DNA of 64,000 nt from Pseudomonadota bacterium. Its GTDB lineage: Bacteria; Pseudomonadota; Alphaproteobacteria; Rhizobiales; Hyphomicrobiaceae. Shown piece after piece: positions 63,804 through 64,000 of the stretch; position 1 is the stretch's first letter, and the number at the start of each line of letters is the position of its first letter. The stretch is from positions 103,827 to 167,826 of the forward strand of contig JAEZRM010000095.1 of NCBI GenBank assembly GCA_023412805.1, given 5' to 3'. Below the pieces are notes generated by a model, which ran no database searches, was not told the origin of the DNA, and saw nothing but the letters and a program-made list of their open reading frames with translations. Position numbers and translations under genes: made by a program.

Positions 63804-63827
63804 GCGTTATTACAGATATTATAACGC
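63804..63827. promoter_or_regulatory. Operator palindrome of the Doc/AbrB operon
   Basis: GCGTTAT (63804-63810) and ATAACGC (63821-63827) flank a 10-base AT-rich spacer, 14 bases upstream of the antitoxin start. On the minus strand the spacer region offers AATATC/TATAAT-like -10 sequence, so repressor and polymerase would compete. Confidence 0.55.
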
Positions 63828-63887
63828 AAATATTGCCGGAAATGCAAATAGGGAAGGGGAGGCGGCTGCCCGCCTGGTCTGCTCCCC

Positions 63888-64000
63888 TGAAGTGGCTCCG
63901 GTCTGAGTGAGCGAATCCGGCTATTCCAACCTCGATCGAGGAGAAGATGGAATGGCACGGAAGCGATACACGACGGAGCAGATCATCGGGTTTCTGCGGG
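63888..64000 (+). mobile_element. IS3-family insertion sequence, left end (cut by window)
   Basis: The sequence TGAAGTGGCTCCG at 63888-63900 looks like an IS3-family terminal repeat, placed about 60 bases ahead of the OrfA start. The element runs past the right edge, so its right repeat and target duplication cannot be checked. Confidence 0.6.
63952..64000 (+). CDS. IS3-family transposase OrfA, partial
   Basis: Only 16 codons are in view, starting MARKRYTTEQIIGFLR. This is the familiar beginning of the HTH-containing OrfA of IS3-family (IS407/IS51-like) elements. GAGGAGAAG precedes the ATG. The rest, and the OrfB integrase that is made by frameshifting, lie outside the window. Confidence 0.8.
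   Translation, partial: MARKRYTTEQIIGFLR

Larger units (their letters stand above)
56924..64000. mobile_element. Integrative element (ICE or genomic island) inserted at tRNA-Thr, left part
   Basis: The region begins exactly at the 3' end of the tRNA and contains a serine recombinase, methyltransferase, Rep-like winged-helix gene, parA module, toxin-antitoxin pair and an IS3-family element. No conjugation gene is in view, so the type (ICE, mobilisable island or prophage-like) is open. The right boundary is beyond the window. A direct repeat of the tRNA 3' end should mark it. Confidence 0.75.

Overview
The window is high-GC alphaproteobacterial chromosome, most likely from the order Hyphomicrobiales (Rhizobiales). 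The pointers are a Porin_2-type porin with an N-terminal coiled coil, a K+-independent membrane pyrophosphatase, the blocks fabD-fabG-acpP-fabF-mltG, murU-addB-addA-trxA and trpC-moaC-moeA, and DUF1194 and DUF2066 proteins. Genus is not resolved; Hyphomicrobiaceae-like is only a guess.

Positions 1 to about 56.8 kb are mostly core genome. In order: GST, an MBL-fold nuclease-like protein and a four-cysteine UDG-superfamily protein (0.3-2.3 kb); a cytochrome P450 (2.6-4.1); purM-purN, divergent from a secreted DUF2066 protein (4.3-7.6); an Xre-RES toxin-antitoxin pair wedged before RNase D (7.6-9.9); aconitase, porin, Fe/Mn superoxide dismutase, bactofilin, an SDR and the proton-pumping pyrophosphatase (10-20); a hydroxyacyl-CoA dehydrogenase, an MBL hydrolase and a HAD phosphatase (20.5-23.1); the fatty-acid synthesis cluster and mltG (23.3-28.5); a Tat-exported MBL protein and a DUF262/DUF1524 GmrSD-like gene (28.7-31.5); murU-like, addB, addA, trxA (31.5-39.4); DUF1194, GyrI-like, nitroreductase and family-4 UDG genes (39.5-42.8); ETF-ubiquinone oxidoreductase, an M15 peptidase, Ppx/GppA, rlmE and a solute:sodium symporter (43-49.1); moeA-moaC-trpC, a metallophosphoesterase, a secreted nuclease, CorA and an unknown membrane protein (49.3-56.1).

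From the 3' end of a tRNA-Thr(CGU) gene at 56.85 kb the window enters an integrative element that runs off the right edge. It has a serine recombinase whose reading frame runs antisense through the tRNA into the chromosome, a small partner gene, a DNA methyltransferase, a winged-helix (Rep-like) gene, an iteron-like repeat cluster, parA with a ribbon-helix-helix-like partner, small unknown genes, a Doc/AbrB toxin-antitoxin pair and the start of an IS3-family insertion sequence.

The signals I rate most interesting are: (1) the control region of the element between 60.43 and 60.98 kb, with a perfect hairpin that sequesters the Rep-like gene's Shine-Dalgarno, an orphan intrinsic terminator on the other strand that implies a small antisense RNA, and a consensus promoter followed by GCTATCSGATAGC-type repeats before parA; (2) the chimeric recombinase/tRNA junction; (3) a dispersed long inverted-repeat family in intergenic gaps, one copy of which supplies the stop codons of two convergent genes; (4) a DUF262-DUF1524 gene sitting in front of the addBA recombination operon.
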